Shown: piece after piece, positions 8,310-15,699 of the stretch
Numbering within the stretch: the first letter of the stretch is position 1
Layout of the letters: each line of letters opens with the position of its first letter
NCBI GenBank assembly: GCA_963725415.1
Contig: CAVRZY010000005.1
Coordinates: 1-15,699 of the forward strand
DNA length: 15,699 bases
Source of the DNA: CAVRZY01 sp963725415
Lineage (GTDB): Bacteria; Acidobacteriota; Terriglobia; Bryobacterales; Bryobacteraceae
Direction of reading: 5' to 3'
Translations under genes and position numbers: made by a program
Notes under the pieces: model-generated
What the model saw: only the letters and a program-made list of their open reading frames with translations
What the model was told of the DNA's origin: nothing
Database searches by the model: none

Positions 8310-9645
8310 TCAACTCAGCTTGTACGGCGCACGGTACTCGTACTGCAAAAACTGGTTCGCCATTTCGTTATTGGTAAAACGCTCCGCGCGGGCGTCCCAC
8401 TCCAAATAGCTCTTGGTCTTGTGCGCGATGTTGCCGATCAGCGTAGCGGCCGTGGAGAGATGCCCGGTCAGGATGTCGCAGTTGCACTTGGCCCGGCTCT
8501 TGACGCAGTCCAGGAAGTTGCGGGCGTGGAAGGCCGTGTCGGCGCTGCCCTTGGCGCTGCGGGGCTCCATGGCGGGCTTGCGCGAGGCGCCCCAGGCGCG
8601 CTCGTGCACCCGGTCCACCGGCGTGCGGTCCGGCACATCCACTTCCGCCAGTCTCTCCGGGACGACTTCCCACCGGTTCCCGTGAATGTACATGGTGCCC
8701 TTGGTGCCGCGCAATTCCATCTCCGAGCCCTGCGCGTTGCCGCCGCGCCGCGTTGCAGTTGTACTGCGTGAAGACCACGAGCGTGGGGCCGGCGTACTCC
8801 CACAGCACTTCGAGCGTGTCCGGAATCTCGCGGTTGTCCTGTACGGCGTACTTCCCGCCCATGGCCGTCACGGCGCGAGGCGCATCCTGCCCCAGACACC
8901 ACCGCAGCATGTCCATGTAGTGCACGCCGAAGTTGGTGAGCTGCCCGCCGGAGTAGTCGTAGAACCAGCGGAACCGGTAGTAGGTGCGGTTCTGGTTGTA
9001 AGGCACCTTGGGCGCCGGCCCCAGCCACTGGTCCCATTCCCATTCGTTGGGCGGCTTGGAATCCGGCGGATTGCCGATGCCCCGGGGCCACTCGTTCAGC
9101 ACGTGGTAGCCCTTGGCCACGGTCACCTGCCCGATGCCGCCCGAGCGCACCAACTCGGCGGCCTCCTTCAGAAACCCCGCCGAGCGCCGGTGGATGCCGA
9201 CCTGCGTGACCCGTTTGGTGCGCTCCGCCGCCTCCACCATCTTGCGCCCTTCCACCACGGTCAGCGAGAGCGGCTTCTCGACGTACACGTCCTTGCCCGC
9301 CTTGCAGGCGGCGATGAACATCAGGGCGTGCCACTGGTCCGGAGTTGCGATGACCACCGCATCCACGTCTTTGTCGTCGAGCAGCTTGCGGTAGTCCTTG
9401 TACCGTTTGGGACTGCTGTGCGACTTCTTTTCGGCCAGGTCCAGGTAGTCGTCGCGCAGGTCGCAAATGGCCACGGTCTGCTGATCTCCGTGCTCGAGGA
9501 AAGCGTCGTGCACCTGGTCGCCGCGATTGCCCAGGCCGATGTAGCCCATGCGCACGCGGTCGTTGGCCCCCAGCACGCGGGAATAACTGAGCGCCGTGGC
9601 CAAGCCGGCCGTCCTGGTAAAGTCTCTGCGGGTAAGTTCGCTCAT
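8310..9645 (-). CDS. Gfo/Idh/MocA-family oxidoreductase with Tat signal, interrupted by a one-base frameshift
   Basis: This is an NAD(P)-dependent sugar or inositol dehydrogenase-like protein of about 444 residues once the frameshift is repaired. MSELTRRDFTRTAGLATALS is a Tat signal. The Rossmann motif GYIGLGNRG lies at 34-42, the catalytic-lysine motif EKPLS at 123-127, and NFGVHYMDMLRW provides the C-terminal-domain histidine. Up to VVFTQYNCNAA the frame is normal. It then shifts within a GC-rich run (8739-8751), where one extra base moves the true continuation NAQGSEMELRGTKGT into another frame. That frame runs to the typical C-terminus FLQYEYRAPYKLS and a TGA at 8310. I chose ATG 9645 rather than the ATG five codons upstream because AAAGGA lies 6 bases before it and the Tat motif then sits at the N-terminus. 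The lesion is probably a sequencing error, since both halves are well conserved. Confidence 0.87.
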
Positions 9646-9730
9646 ACAGAATCCTTTCAACGAAGGCGTTACGACCTTCTATCCTAACCCGGACGAGCCG
9701 GAATCAAACAGGCGCCAATCATCCTTGTGG

Positions 9731-9866
9731 CGCACGCTCTCCAGCGTGCCGGGCCGAGACTCGTCTCGGCCCTTGCTCACAGCGCGTCCCATGCGTCGAG
9801 ACGGGTCTCGACGCGGCAGCCTGAGAGGCCGCGCCACATCAGAAGTTGGAGCCAACTCCAGACTTC
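9731..9866. repeat. Cluster of consecutive hairpins (REP/BIME-like)
   Basis: Five inverted repeats follow one another in the gap between the acylase and Gfo/Idh genes. They are: GCACGCT/AGCGTGC with a 4-base loop (9732-9749); GGGCCGAGA/TCTCGGCCC with a 4-base loop (9751-9772); GCGTCGAGAC/GTCTCGACGC with a 2-base loop (9793-9814); GCGGC/GCCGC with a 10-base loop (9813-9832); and AGTTGG/CCAACT (9844-9857). The second and third share the core CGAGAC...GTCTCG, so they are copies of one another. Lying 3' of the acylase gene, the cluster could act as a transcription terminator or mRNA 3' protector, but no U-run follows. Dispersed repeats of this kind are known in many bacterial genomes; whether this one recurs in its host cannot be seen here. 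Confidence 0.75.
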
Positions 9867-9935
9867 AGCCGAGTGCCCGTAAACATTGTCCCAAACCGCC
9901 GAAAACAATAGTTTCACAACAGAGATGATAATGCC

Positions 9936-12839
9936 TCAGGACCCCGGCGTAAACTGCTCTTCTGACACTCGGCTGGCATCCACCTGCTCGCCGGTGAGCA
10001 GCACCTCATGATAAGAGTTGGTCAGCCAGCGTCCCAGCATGTTGGCGTGGGCCGGGCTGCCCAAGATGCCGCTCTGGCCGCCGGGGATGATTTGGTAGGC
10101 CCGGATGCCGCTGGGCGCCATCTCGCCGATGAAGCGGCGCGAGGGCCCTCCGCCGAACATGAACTCGCCGGCCGCCGCGGCCCGCGCGCCATGCCCGGAG
10201 GCGTCCAGAACCTGGAATCCGCCGGCTCGAGCCAAACCAGGAAGAGTCGGCGCAAGATTGGCGAACCCGCCCGCCGGAGGGATGCTGTAAGAGCCGCCCA
10301 GCGCATGCCGGAACACGATTCGATGTAGCTTGCCCCAGCGGTAGTCATCCTGATTGGTCGAGTTGCCAAACGCCGGCGCAAAAGCCTTGCCGGCCAGCAG
10401 GTCCAGAGCGTGGCGTAAGCTTCGCAGAATGATGATGTCGCGCGCCGCTTCGGGCGTGGGCGCGTCATCCACCTGGAAGAAGTTCACACCCGAAACACCG
10501 CGCCCTTTTCTGACCGCGAAATTCTCGAGCAAGTTCCGCAGCGCGGCCAGCGATTGATCGTCGGGCGGCTGCTGATCGCTCAATCCCAGGCGCGTCAGGG
10601 TCGCGTCAATCGTATTCCGTACGATCTGCCCCCGCCACACGCTGTAGATCGTCGCGGCAATGCTGTTCTGCGCTTCCTGAAAAGAAGGCTCGGGGAGATT
10701 GACCGCGTCGTCGCCCGGATCGAACCCTTCCCGAATGCCCGTGGGCGCGCTGTAGTCCCAGTGGCTCATCCGCTCGATAGCCTCGGCCACCCCGCGGTCG
10801 TTGCCCAGCGCGGCCAGCGCCGCCGGCGCACCCGCCGCGCGCGCGTTCACCACCGCCGCCCGGATGTAGGGGATGAGCACCTGCGCATCCAGCATCTGGT
10901 TGTTGGCCTGAAGGCTCGCCAGGTCGCTGAGTGAAGCCTTGTGGCTGAGAGCCTGCATATCCCGAATCAGGCCGGTGATCCGGCCGATCCGAAAACCCCC
11001 GTCGTAGCCGGGGTTCAGATAGTAGATGCCGCCGCCGGGTCGCAGCCGTCCCAACGGATTGTTGTCCAGGGTCGTTCCCACCGGGTCGTTGTTTGCGTTG
11101 GCGATGAAACCCTGGGGCGGATTGATCACCTGCGGCATCTCCGCGAACGGCAGAATCTCATAGGGCAGGGCCTGGTCCGGCTGCTTATTCGCCACCGGCA
11201 GCCACTCGTTGCGGAAGCGATGCGTGCCGTCACGAATCATGAACGGCGGCGCCCCGTCCACCCGCCCCAGCGTTTCCAGGTCCTCGCGCAATGGAAGCTC
11301 GGCGCTGGTGAAGTAGGCGATGTTTCCGTCCACATCGGCGTAGCCCCAGTTCTGCGAGCCGAAGGTGAAGGACCGCAGGGCGCGTTTGAAATCCTCCAGG
11401 TTGCGGGCGCGCGCGAACTCGAGGAAGGTTTGCGCCTCGCGCGTGGCGCCCCAGCCCGTGTACTGGATGCTCAGGGCGGTGATGTTCAGCAGATCGCTGG
11501 CGTCGAACGCCACGATGGGGCCATTGTTGCGCCGCGGCACCAGCAGAGTGATGCCGCCCTCCAGCGGCCCAACGTTGGCTGCGACCACATCGTCCACCAC
11601 CTGGTTGCCGGCCTGGTTCACGCGAAAGGTCTGCGGGATCAGCACCAGCGGCTCCAGGCGCCCTTCGAACAGCGTGCCCTTCGGCGTCAGCGTCGCAAAA
11701 TCGAACACCACCCGCTCCTGGTAAGTGTCGGTCACGTCCATGGGATTTGTGGTGGCGCCCCAGCAGATGCGCTCGTTGCACCCCAGGGTGATGCCGGGCG
11801 CACCCGCCAGGCTCACTCCCACGACGTTCATCGGCCCCCGCTCGGGGTCGTTTCGGACCGTGATATGCGCCTCATACCACACCGGGGGCGTGCCCAACGA
11901 CAGGTGCGGATCGCTGGCCAGCATCGCGTAGCCGGACTCGGTCAAGCGCCCGCTGAGGATCCACCAGTTGCTGGCGGGCCGCGATTTGCCTCCCTCGAGC
12001 GTGCCCTCGAACAGCGGCGTCTTTCGCATCGTTTCGATCCACTGCCGCGCCACCTTGAGCGTCTCGGGCTGAATGATTTCCGACCAGTTCCTGGCAGCGT
12101 CGATCATCGCCTCGCGCCGCGCCTGCGCCTTGCTGCTGGGCGAGGGGGAGAAAAACCCGGGGATCGAGACGGTCGGGTCAAACGGCGCGGTGCGGAGGAT
12201 GTCCTGGAAGAACAGCGCCGTGCCGTCAAATCCGAGGGCCTGGCCCGCCTTCTGACAGGCCGCCAGCGCCAGCGTCAACTCCGCATCCTGCTCGTAATCG
12301 AAGGACAGGCTGAAGGCCAGCGCCTTCGCAATCACGAGGCTGTCCACCATCGTCCACGGCGGCACGCTGGCCTTGGTCAGCTCCAGGCTCTTGTACTCCG
12401 GCGGCAGCGTCGCGTTCGGGTCCTGAAGATACGCGTTGACGCCTGCGGCATAGGCTTCGAACAATGCCCGCACCTCTCCCGAATACGCGGCCACAGAGGC
12501 TTCCGCGGCGCGCCGTAACCCCAGAGTGCGGGCCTGGATATCAGCCGGCAGAGCGGATTGGCCCAGCAGCTCGGCCGAAGTCCCGCTGGCCTGCCGCCGC
12601 AGCAGGTCCATCTGGAAGAAGCGGTCCCGCGCGTGCAGGTAGCCCAGCACCAGCATCGCGTCGGGGTCGCTCTCCGCGAAGATGTGCGGAATAAAATTCG
12701 AATCCCTGACCACGCGGACCACGGCGCGGAGACCCGGGAGTTGTGTCGCGTCTCCCGCGACAGCCCGGCCCGATTTCCACGAGCCCGCCTGAGGAAGCAA
12801 CAACAACAAAATCAGAATGTGCCAACGGTTACGAATCAT
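9936..12839 (-). CDS. Secreted penicillin acylase family protein (Ntn hydrolase, S45)
   Basis: The product is 967 residues from ATG 12839. MIRNRWHILILLLLLPQAGS is a signal peptide, so the enzyme works in the periplasm or outside the cell. These enzymes cleave amide bonds (beta-lactam side chains, acyl-homoserine lactones, lipopeptides) after autocatalytic splitting into alpha and beta chains. The alpha region shows IPHIFAESDPDAMLVLGYLHARDRFFQMDLLRRQASG. The nucleophile is Ser290 in RPASNWWILSGRLT, which becomes the N-terminus of the beta chain, followed by SDPHLSLGTPPVWYEAHI. A later NANNDP carries the oxyanion asparagine. The frame extends 24 codons upstream to 12911, but that extension is only the antisense-free overlap with hisA; the chosen ATG places the signal peptide first and has GGGG 8 bases upstream. 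It overlaps the last 11 bases of hisA, suggesting translational coupling. The natural substrate is unknown; antibiotic or quorum-signal hydrolysis is only one possibility. Confidence 0.9.
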   Translation of the reverse strand: MIRNRWHILILLLLLPQAGSWKSGRAVAGDATQLPGLRAVVRVVRDSNFIPHIFAESDPDAMLVLGYLHARDRFFQMDLLRRQASGTSAELLGQSALPADIQARTLGLRRAAEASVAAYSGEVRALFEAYAAGVNAYLQDPNATLPPEYKSLELTKASVPPWTMVDSLVIAKALAFSLSFDYEQDAELTLALAACQKAGQALGFDGTALFFQDILRTAPFDPTVSIPGFFSPSPSSKAQARREAMIDAARNWSEIIQPETLKVARQWIETMRKTPLFEGTLEGGKSRPASNWWILSGRLTESGYAMLASDPHLSLGTPPVWYEAHITVRNDPERGPMNVVGVSLAGAPGITLGCNERICWGATTNPMDVTDTYQERVVFDFATLTPKGTLFEGRLEPLVLIPQTFRVNQAGNQVVDDVVAANVGPLEGGITLLVPRRNNGPIVAFDASDLLNITALSIQYTGWGATREAQTFLEFARARNLEDFKRALRSFTFGSQNWGYADVDGNIAYFTSAELPLREDLETLGRVDGAPPFMIRDGTHRFRNEWLPVANKQPDQALPYEILPFAEMPQVINPPQGFIANANNDPVGTTLDNNPLGRLRPGGGIYYLNPGYDGGFRIGRITGLIRDMQALSHKASLSDLASLQANNQMLDAQVLIPYIRAAVVNARAAGAPAALAALGNDRGVAEAIERMSHWDYSAPTGIREGFDPGDDAVNLPEPSFQEAQNSIAATIYSVWRGQIVRNTIDATLTRLGLSDQQPPDDQSLAALRNLLENFAVRKGRGVSGVNFFQVDDAPTPEAARDIIILRSLRHALDLLAGKAFAPAFGNSTNQDDYRWGKLHRIVFRHALGGSYSIPPAGGFANLAPTLPGLARAGGFQVLDASGHGARAAAAGEFMFGGGPSRRFIGEMAPSGIRAYQIIPGGQSGILGSPAHANMLGRWLTNSYHEVLLTGEQVDASRVSEEQFTPGS

Positions 12840-13533
12840 GCGCCATCCCCGCCAGCTCCTCCAGGCTGAGCCGGCCGGTGTAGATCGCCATGCCCAAGGC
12901 GGCGTGGACATTCATTCTTTGGAGTTCGCGGATTTCTTCCAGCGTGGTGATGCCGCCCGCGGCCGTTAGTTCCAGAGACGTGGCCGCCCTCAGCCGCCGG
13001 AACCAGTTCAAATCGGTTCCCTGAAGCATTCCTTCCTTGTCAACGTAGGTGCAGAGGAAACCGGAACAGTAAGGCTCCAGAAAACCGAGGACCTCCTCGG
13101 CCGCAAGCGAGGTCGCCTCGCGCCAGCCCTTGACCACGATCTTGCCTGCTTTGGAATCCAGGGCGATCAGCACGCGCTGGCGGCCAATTGTGTCCTTTAG
13201 CGTTTCGAGGAACTCGGTGTTCACGCCGCTGGAATGAAAGGCCGCGGTACCGACGATCACCTTATGCGCGCCCTGTTCCACGAGGCGGCGTGCCCGCTCG
13301 ATAGTGCGCACGCCGCCGCCCACGCGCGTGACGGCCCGCGCAGCGAGAAATTCGACGATGGCGTCGTTCGAGCCATGACCCAGCGCGGCATCCAGATCGA
13401 TGACCTGGATTTCGGGGAAATTGGAGAATCGCTCCAGCATCTGGATGGGCGCATCGCCCTCCAAGGCAAGCTCGCGGCCCTGAACGAGCTGCACCACCTT
13501 GCCGTCCATCAGGTCGATGCACGGGATGATCAA
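12829..13533 (-). CDS. hisA: HisA, ProFAR isomerase
   Basis: This is 1-(5-phosphoribosyl)-5-[(5-phosphoribosylamino)methylideneamino]imidazole-4-carboxamide isomerase, the fourth step of histidine synthesis, 234 residues. The half-barrel signature MIIPCIDLMDGKVVQLVQG holds catalytic Asp7; the second catalytic Asp126 sits in VLIALDSKAG. Phosphate-binding loops are VGGGVRT (71-77) and TAAGGIT. The start is TTG 13533, which overlaps the hisF stop as TTGA; GGAGG lies 5 bases upstream, and no ATG or GTG stands at this position. The loop CTYVDKEGMLQGTD departs from the common YTDIDRDGTLSGP but keeps its aspartate. TrpF-like dual function (PriA) cannot be ruled out by eye. The frame is intact, in contrast to its upstream neighbours. 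Confidence 0.92.
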   Translation of the reverse strand: MIIPCIDLMDGKVVQLVQGRELALEGDAPIQMLERFSNFPEIQVIDLDAALGHGSNDAIVEFLAARAVTRVGGGVRTIERARRLVEQGAHKVIVGTAAFHSSGVNTEFLETLKDTIGRQRVLIALDSKAGKIVVKGWREATSLAAEEVLGFLEPYCSGFLCTYVDKEGMLQGTDLNWFRRLRAATSLELTAAGGITTLEEIRELQRMNVHAALGMAIYTGRLSLEELAGMAHDS

Positions 13534-14294
13534 GCAGTCCTCCGCACCGGGATGCCCTGCCGGGCCAGGTACTCCTTCAGCTCACCGACCGTATAGGTGC
13601 CGTAGTGGAAGATGGAGGCGGCCAGCGCGGCGTCGGCTTCCCCCTCGCTGAGCACCTGGGCAAAATGCTCCGGCTTGCCTGCCCCGCCTGAGGCGATGAT
13701 GGGGATGTGAGTGGCCCGCGAGATCGTGCGGGTCAACTCGCAGTCGAAGCCGGTCTGGACACCGTCGGTGTCCATGGAAGTCAGCAGGATCTCGCCGGCG
13801 CCCAGCGCTTCGCCGCGGGCGGCCCACTGGATGGCATCGATGCCCGTGTCGTCGCGCCCGCCGCGCACCTAGACGGTCCAGGCGCCGGCTACTGCCCGCT
13901 TGGCATCGATGGCCAGCACCACCGCCTGCGCCCCGAATTCCTGGCTCAGCTCAGAGATCAACGCGGGGCGCATGACCGCCGCGGTGTTGACGCCGATCTT
14001 ATCGGCGCCGGCCAGCAGGATCTTCCTGGCATCGCCCACCGACCGGATGCCGCCCCCCACGGTGAGCGGAATGAAAACCTTGCGCGCCGTCCGCGCCACC
14101 ACATCCACCATGGTGTCGCGGTTATCGCTCGAGGCGGTAATGTCGAGGAAGACCAGCTCGTCGGCGCCTTGCTGGTTGTAGCGGTCCGCCAGTTCGACCG
14201 GATCTCCGGCATCGCGCAGGTTGACGAAGTTGATGCCTTTCACCACGCGGCCCGCGGTGACATCCAGGCAGGGAATGATGCGCTTGGCCAGCAC
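13530..14294 (-). CDS. hisF: HisF, imidazole glycerol phosphate synthase cyclase subunit, with in-frame TAG
   Basis: HisF uses ammonia from HisH to make imidazole glycerol phosphate and AICAR. From GTG 14294 the protein starts VLAKRIIPCLDVTAGRVVKG with catalytic Asp11. It continues through DELVFLDITAS and TVGGGIRS to AIDAKR with catalytic Asp130. Codon 142 is TAG (13869-13871), directly after GAWTV. The same frame then continues VRGGRDDTGIDAIQWA, EILLTSMDTDG and IIASGGAGKPEHF to a normal end and TGA. With that codon read through, length is 254, exactly the family norm. Relatives usually have an aromatic residue (Tyr or Phe) at this site, so a single change of TAC or TAT would explain the stop. 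Sequencing error, a recent null mutation or amber readthrough are possible, in that order. The GTG start is set by GGAGG 10 bases upstream; hisA overlaps the end. Confidence 0.9.
13539..13543 (-). promoter_or_regulatory. Shine-Dalgarno site of hisA
   Basis: GGAGG on the minus strand lies inside the last codons of hisF, 5 bases before TTG 13533. It supports the rare TTG start, which also overlaps the hisF stop by three bases. Confidence 0.75.
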
Positions 14295-14299
14295 GGATC

Positions 14300-14894
14300 T
14301 CAGACCTCCACAAAGTTGTTGACGATTTTCAATCCCAGCGGCCCGGACTTCTCCGGGTGAAACTGCACCCCGAACACGCTGGCCGGATTCCAGCACGGCA
14401 GTATATGGGAGCGTGTAGGTGCACACTGCCGCAGTGGCCGCGGTGACCGGCACATAGTAACTATGCGCGAAGTAAACATACGGGTGCGGGCCGATGCCAG
14501 CCAGCAACCGGGACGCGCAGCGCGGCTCCAGCTCGTTCCAGCCCATGTGCGGCACGCGCGCTTCCAGGGGAAAACGCTTGATGGTTCCCTCAAACAGATC
14601 CAGCCCGGAATGATCGGGCGCTTCCTCGCTGCCCTGAAACAGAGCCTGCAACCCCAGGCAGATTCCCAGAAAGGGAACGCCCGCCCGGATGCGCTCCACC
14701 AAAGCCTCCCGAACCTGCATCTGGTCGAGCGCGCGCATCATCTGCCCGAAATGTCCCACCCCGGGAAGAATGATCTTTGAAGCCTTCTGCAAGCCCTCGG
14801 AGTTTCGCACCAGTGTGTAGGCGGCGCCGATTTCCTCGAGCGTGTTTGCCACCGAGCGAAGATTGCCCGCGCCGTAATCCAGGATGGCAATCAC
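14300..14894 (-). CDS. hisH: HisH, imidazole glycerol phosphate synthase glutaminase subunit, with one-base frameshift
   Basis: HisH is the class I glutamine amidotransferase that feeds ammonia to HisF. VIAILDYGAGNLRSV opens the protein. Nucleophile Cys79 lies in FLGICLGLQALF, and the oxyanion motif is PGVGHFG (44-50). The frame is normal to YTLPYTAVLESG, then is shifted by one extra C near 14382. The conserved end SVFGVQFHPEKSGPLGLKIV, which holds the catalytic His and Glu, is in another frame and finishes FVEV at TGA 14300. Repaired length is about 197 residues, normal for HisH. The GTG start at 14894 overlaps the hisB stop as GTGA, with GAAAGG just upstream; the longer reading from 14975 is only the hisB tail in another frame. 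The lesion most likely is a sequencing error. Confidence 0.9.
14305..14309 (-). promoter_or_regulatory. Shine-Dalgarno site of hisF
   Basis: GGAGG on the minus strand lies inside the last codons of hisH, 10 bases before GTG 14294. It fixes the hisF start at a GTG codon and points to coupled translation with hisH. Confidence 0.75.
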
Positions 14895-14983
14895 AGCAAC
14901 CCTTTCGTGGAAGGCAGTTGGCCGCGCAGTTTGCGGTCCTTCGAGCAGGCGTATTTCATGGCTCGCGCGAAACACTTGAAGAC
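14891..14983 (-). CDS. hisB: HisB, imidazoleglycerol-phosphate dehydratase, C-terminal end only
   Basis: Thirty codons read VFKCFARAMKYACSKDRK then LRGQLPSTKGLL and stop at TGA 14891. The ending QLPSTKG is the strongly conserved C-terminus of HisB, and VFKCFARA matches the helix before it. The stop overlaps the GTG of hisH in GTGA, as expected inside a his operon. Upstream of about 14983 the match stops abruptly: the HHIIEA-type residues that should precede VFK are absent, and the sequence is instead part of an unrelated plus-strand gene. The gene is therefore cut here by a rearrangement or an assembly join, not by the window edge. Confidence 0.8.
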   Translation of the reverse strand, partial: VFKCFARAMKYACSKDRKLRGQLPSTKGLL

Positions 14984-15699
14984 TAATATCCTGGCAATGG
15001 CATTCGACGGCAAAGACTCGTTTTCTTCGGGACGAGCAATCCGGGAATACTTTACCGGATATCGCTTAAAGGCAAGCCTGAAGTAATCGCCGATTTCGGA
15101 CCGAACGAAATAAAATACCTATCTTTCAGCAACCAAGCCCTTTATATCGCGGTCAACTGCGGAATCCAGGTGCCGCCCAGGAATTTAGAACCAATGGCTA
15201 ACGCGGCGAACCAGACTGAAAAGGTGAAAGATAAAAACGCGCCACCGCAAGAACGGCGACCACCGACCGCAACCGACTCCGCAGGACGAATCAACCAAAC
15301 CTCAGGAAAAGGATGCCGATAACGGTTCCGAACCGGCTGAAAAAGAAGCGGCTAACGAAAATATCCAGCCGAGCGCGCCGCCGGCTCCCTCCGAGCCCAA
15401 AGCGCCGGTGCAAAGTTATATCTTAAACTCACCGGCGGGGGAGTGATCAAGGAAATCATTACCTTCGATAATTGCTATTTAACGGAAATAAAGGCGAACG
15501 ACAAGGGCGAGATATTTGCCGGAAACAACAATACCGGCAAGGTCTTCAAGATAAACGACCAGGGCGAATACTCGATTCCTTTTGACTTTGAAACGAAACA
15601 GGTCTTGACCATGCTCCCTGGATAAAGACGGCAACCTCAACTTAATCGGGACAGGCGGAAACGGGCAGAGTCTACCTGGTAGACCGTAAGAATGCCAAA
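14982..15699 (+). pseudogene. Beta-propeller-like protein, internal fragment with several frameshifts
   Basis: No single frame spans this region, but pieces in different frames join into one plausible protein: TNILAMAFDGKDS, then FFGTSNPGILYRISLKGKPE with VIADFGPNEIKYLSF, a Pro/Glu/Lys-rich linker (NGSEPAEKEAANENIQPSAP), GVIKEIITFDNCYLTEIKA with NDKGEIFAGNNNTGKVFKI, and finally LDKDGNLNLIGTGGNG and RVYLVDRKNAK. The repeating pattern of G-x-hydrophobic-aromatic-x-G-T/N-x-x-x-G-hydrophobic-aromatic resembles blades of WD40/PQQ-like propellers. I recall similar secreted propeller proteins in Myxococcota, but cannot test this. At least four single-base indels are needed (near 15021-15026, between 15240 and 15290, near 15410-15440, 15615 and 15666). 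The left end is cut at the hisB join and the right end by the window. Base composition is lower in GC than the his genes. No precise function can be given. Confidence 0.55.

Noticed and set aside
6659..8377. Long plus-strand frame of 572 codons
   Set aside because: It lies opposite the ADOP and epimerase genes and spans the gene boundary; its translation is Arg/Pro/Ala-rich with no domain. It is an antisense artefact of high GC.
8686..9687. Plus-strand frame of 333 codons
   Set aside because: It is antisense to the Gfo/Idh gene and its content has no family pattern.
10941..12518. Plus-strand frame of 525 codons
   Set aside because: It is wholly antisense to the acylase gene, which has clear family motifs; the translation is Arg/His/Gln-rich without recognisable structure.
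12840..12911. Longer N-terminus for the acylase starting at 12911
   Set aside because: The extra 24 residues (many Trp, Arg, Ser) fall inside hisA and would bury the signal peptide; ATG 12839 fits better.
14895..14975. HisH start at 14975 giving a HisH-HisF fusion of 368 residues
   Set aside because: The extra N-terminus is the hisB tail in another frame, and the apparent fusion arises only because the hisH frameshift hides its stop; hisF has its own GTG and Shine-Dalgarno site.
1..15699. Genome-wide TAG recoding as a new code
   Set aside because: Only three in-frame TAGs, two of them in relic genes, one TAG at a proper domain end, and many nearby indels make error and decay more likely.

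Overview
The window reads as soil- or sediment-type Acidobacteriota DNA, most likely a Solibacter/Bryobacterales relative. Three things point there: a large orphan MacB-like permease of the ADOP kind, a relic of the Solibacter-typical C-terminal domain TIGR03437, and Tat-exported Gfo/Idh and TIM-barrel sugar enzymes side by side. This is inference from protein family content; there is no rRNA gene. Almost every real gene lies on the minus strand. The two ends (about 1-1080 and 14985-15699) are visibly richer in A+T and look different from the GC-rich middle.

Layout, left to right. 1-773 (minus) is the N-terminal part of a membrane sensor entering a PAS domain, cut by the window edge. 1084-3720 (minus) is a Cas3 with the helicase first and the HD nuclease at the C-terminus, the arrangement of CRISPR type I-G (formerly I-U). 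A 104-residue N-terminal piece of a second, different Cas3 sits immediately upstream of it. No Cascade gene, cas1, cas2 or CRISPR array is visible. 4453-6891 (minus) is the ADOP permease. 6969-7421 (plus) is a decayed gene: two pieces of a GH99-like glycoside hydrolase joined to the end of a TIGR03437 domain. 7424-8302 and 8310-9645 (minus) are a coupled pair, a sugar phosphate isomerase/epimerase-like TIM barrel and a Gfo/Idh/MocA oxidoreductase; the latter carries a frameshift. 9731-9866 is a cluster of hairpins. 9936-14983 (minus) is a tightly overlapping run hisB(end)-hisH-hisF-hisA followed by a secreted penicillin-acylase-family enzyme. 14982-15699 (plus) is a piece of an unrelated beta-propeller-like protein broken by several frameshifts.

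The his genes make the imidazole-glycerol phosphate section of histidine synthesis: HisA isomerises the substrate, HisH/HisF form the glutamine-dependent synthase, and HisB dehydrates the product. They are joined by stop/start overlaps (GTGA and TTGA) and by strong Shine-Dalgarno sites inside the preceding genes.

The main caution is quality. hisH, the Gfo/Idh gene and the right-end gene each carry single-base indels, and hisF has an in-frame TAG. hisB and the propeller gene are both cut at the same point near 14983. Damage of this kind to conserved genes fits sequencing error and chimeric assembly better than biology. I found no convincing new system. The items most worth a second look are the double Cas3 junction, the hairpin cluster, the acylase overlapping hisA, and the in-frame TAG in hisF.
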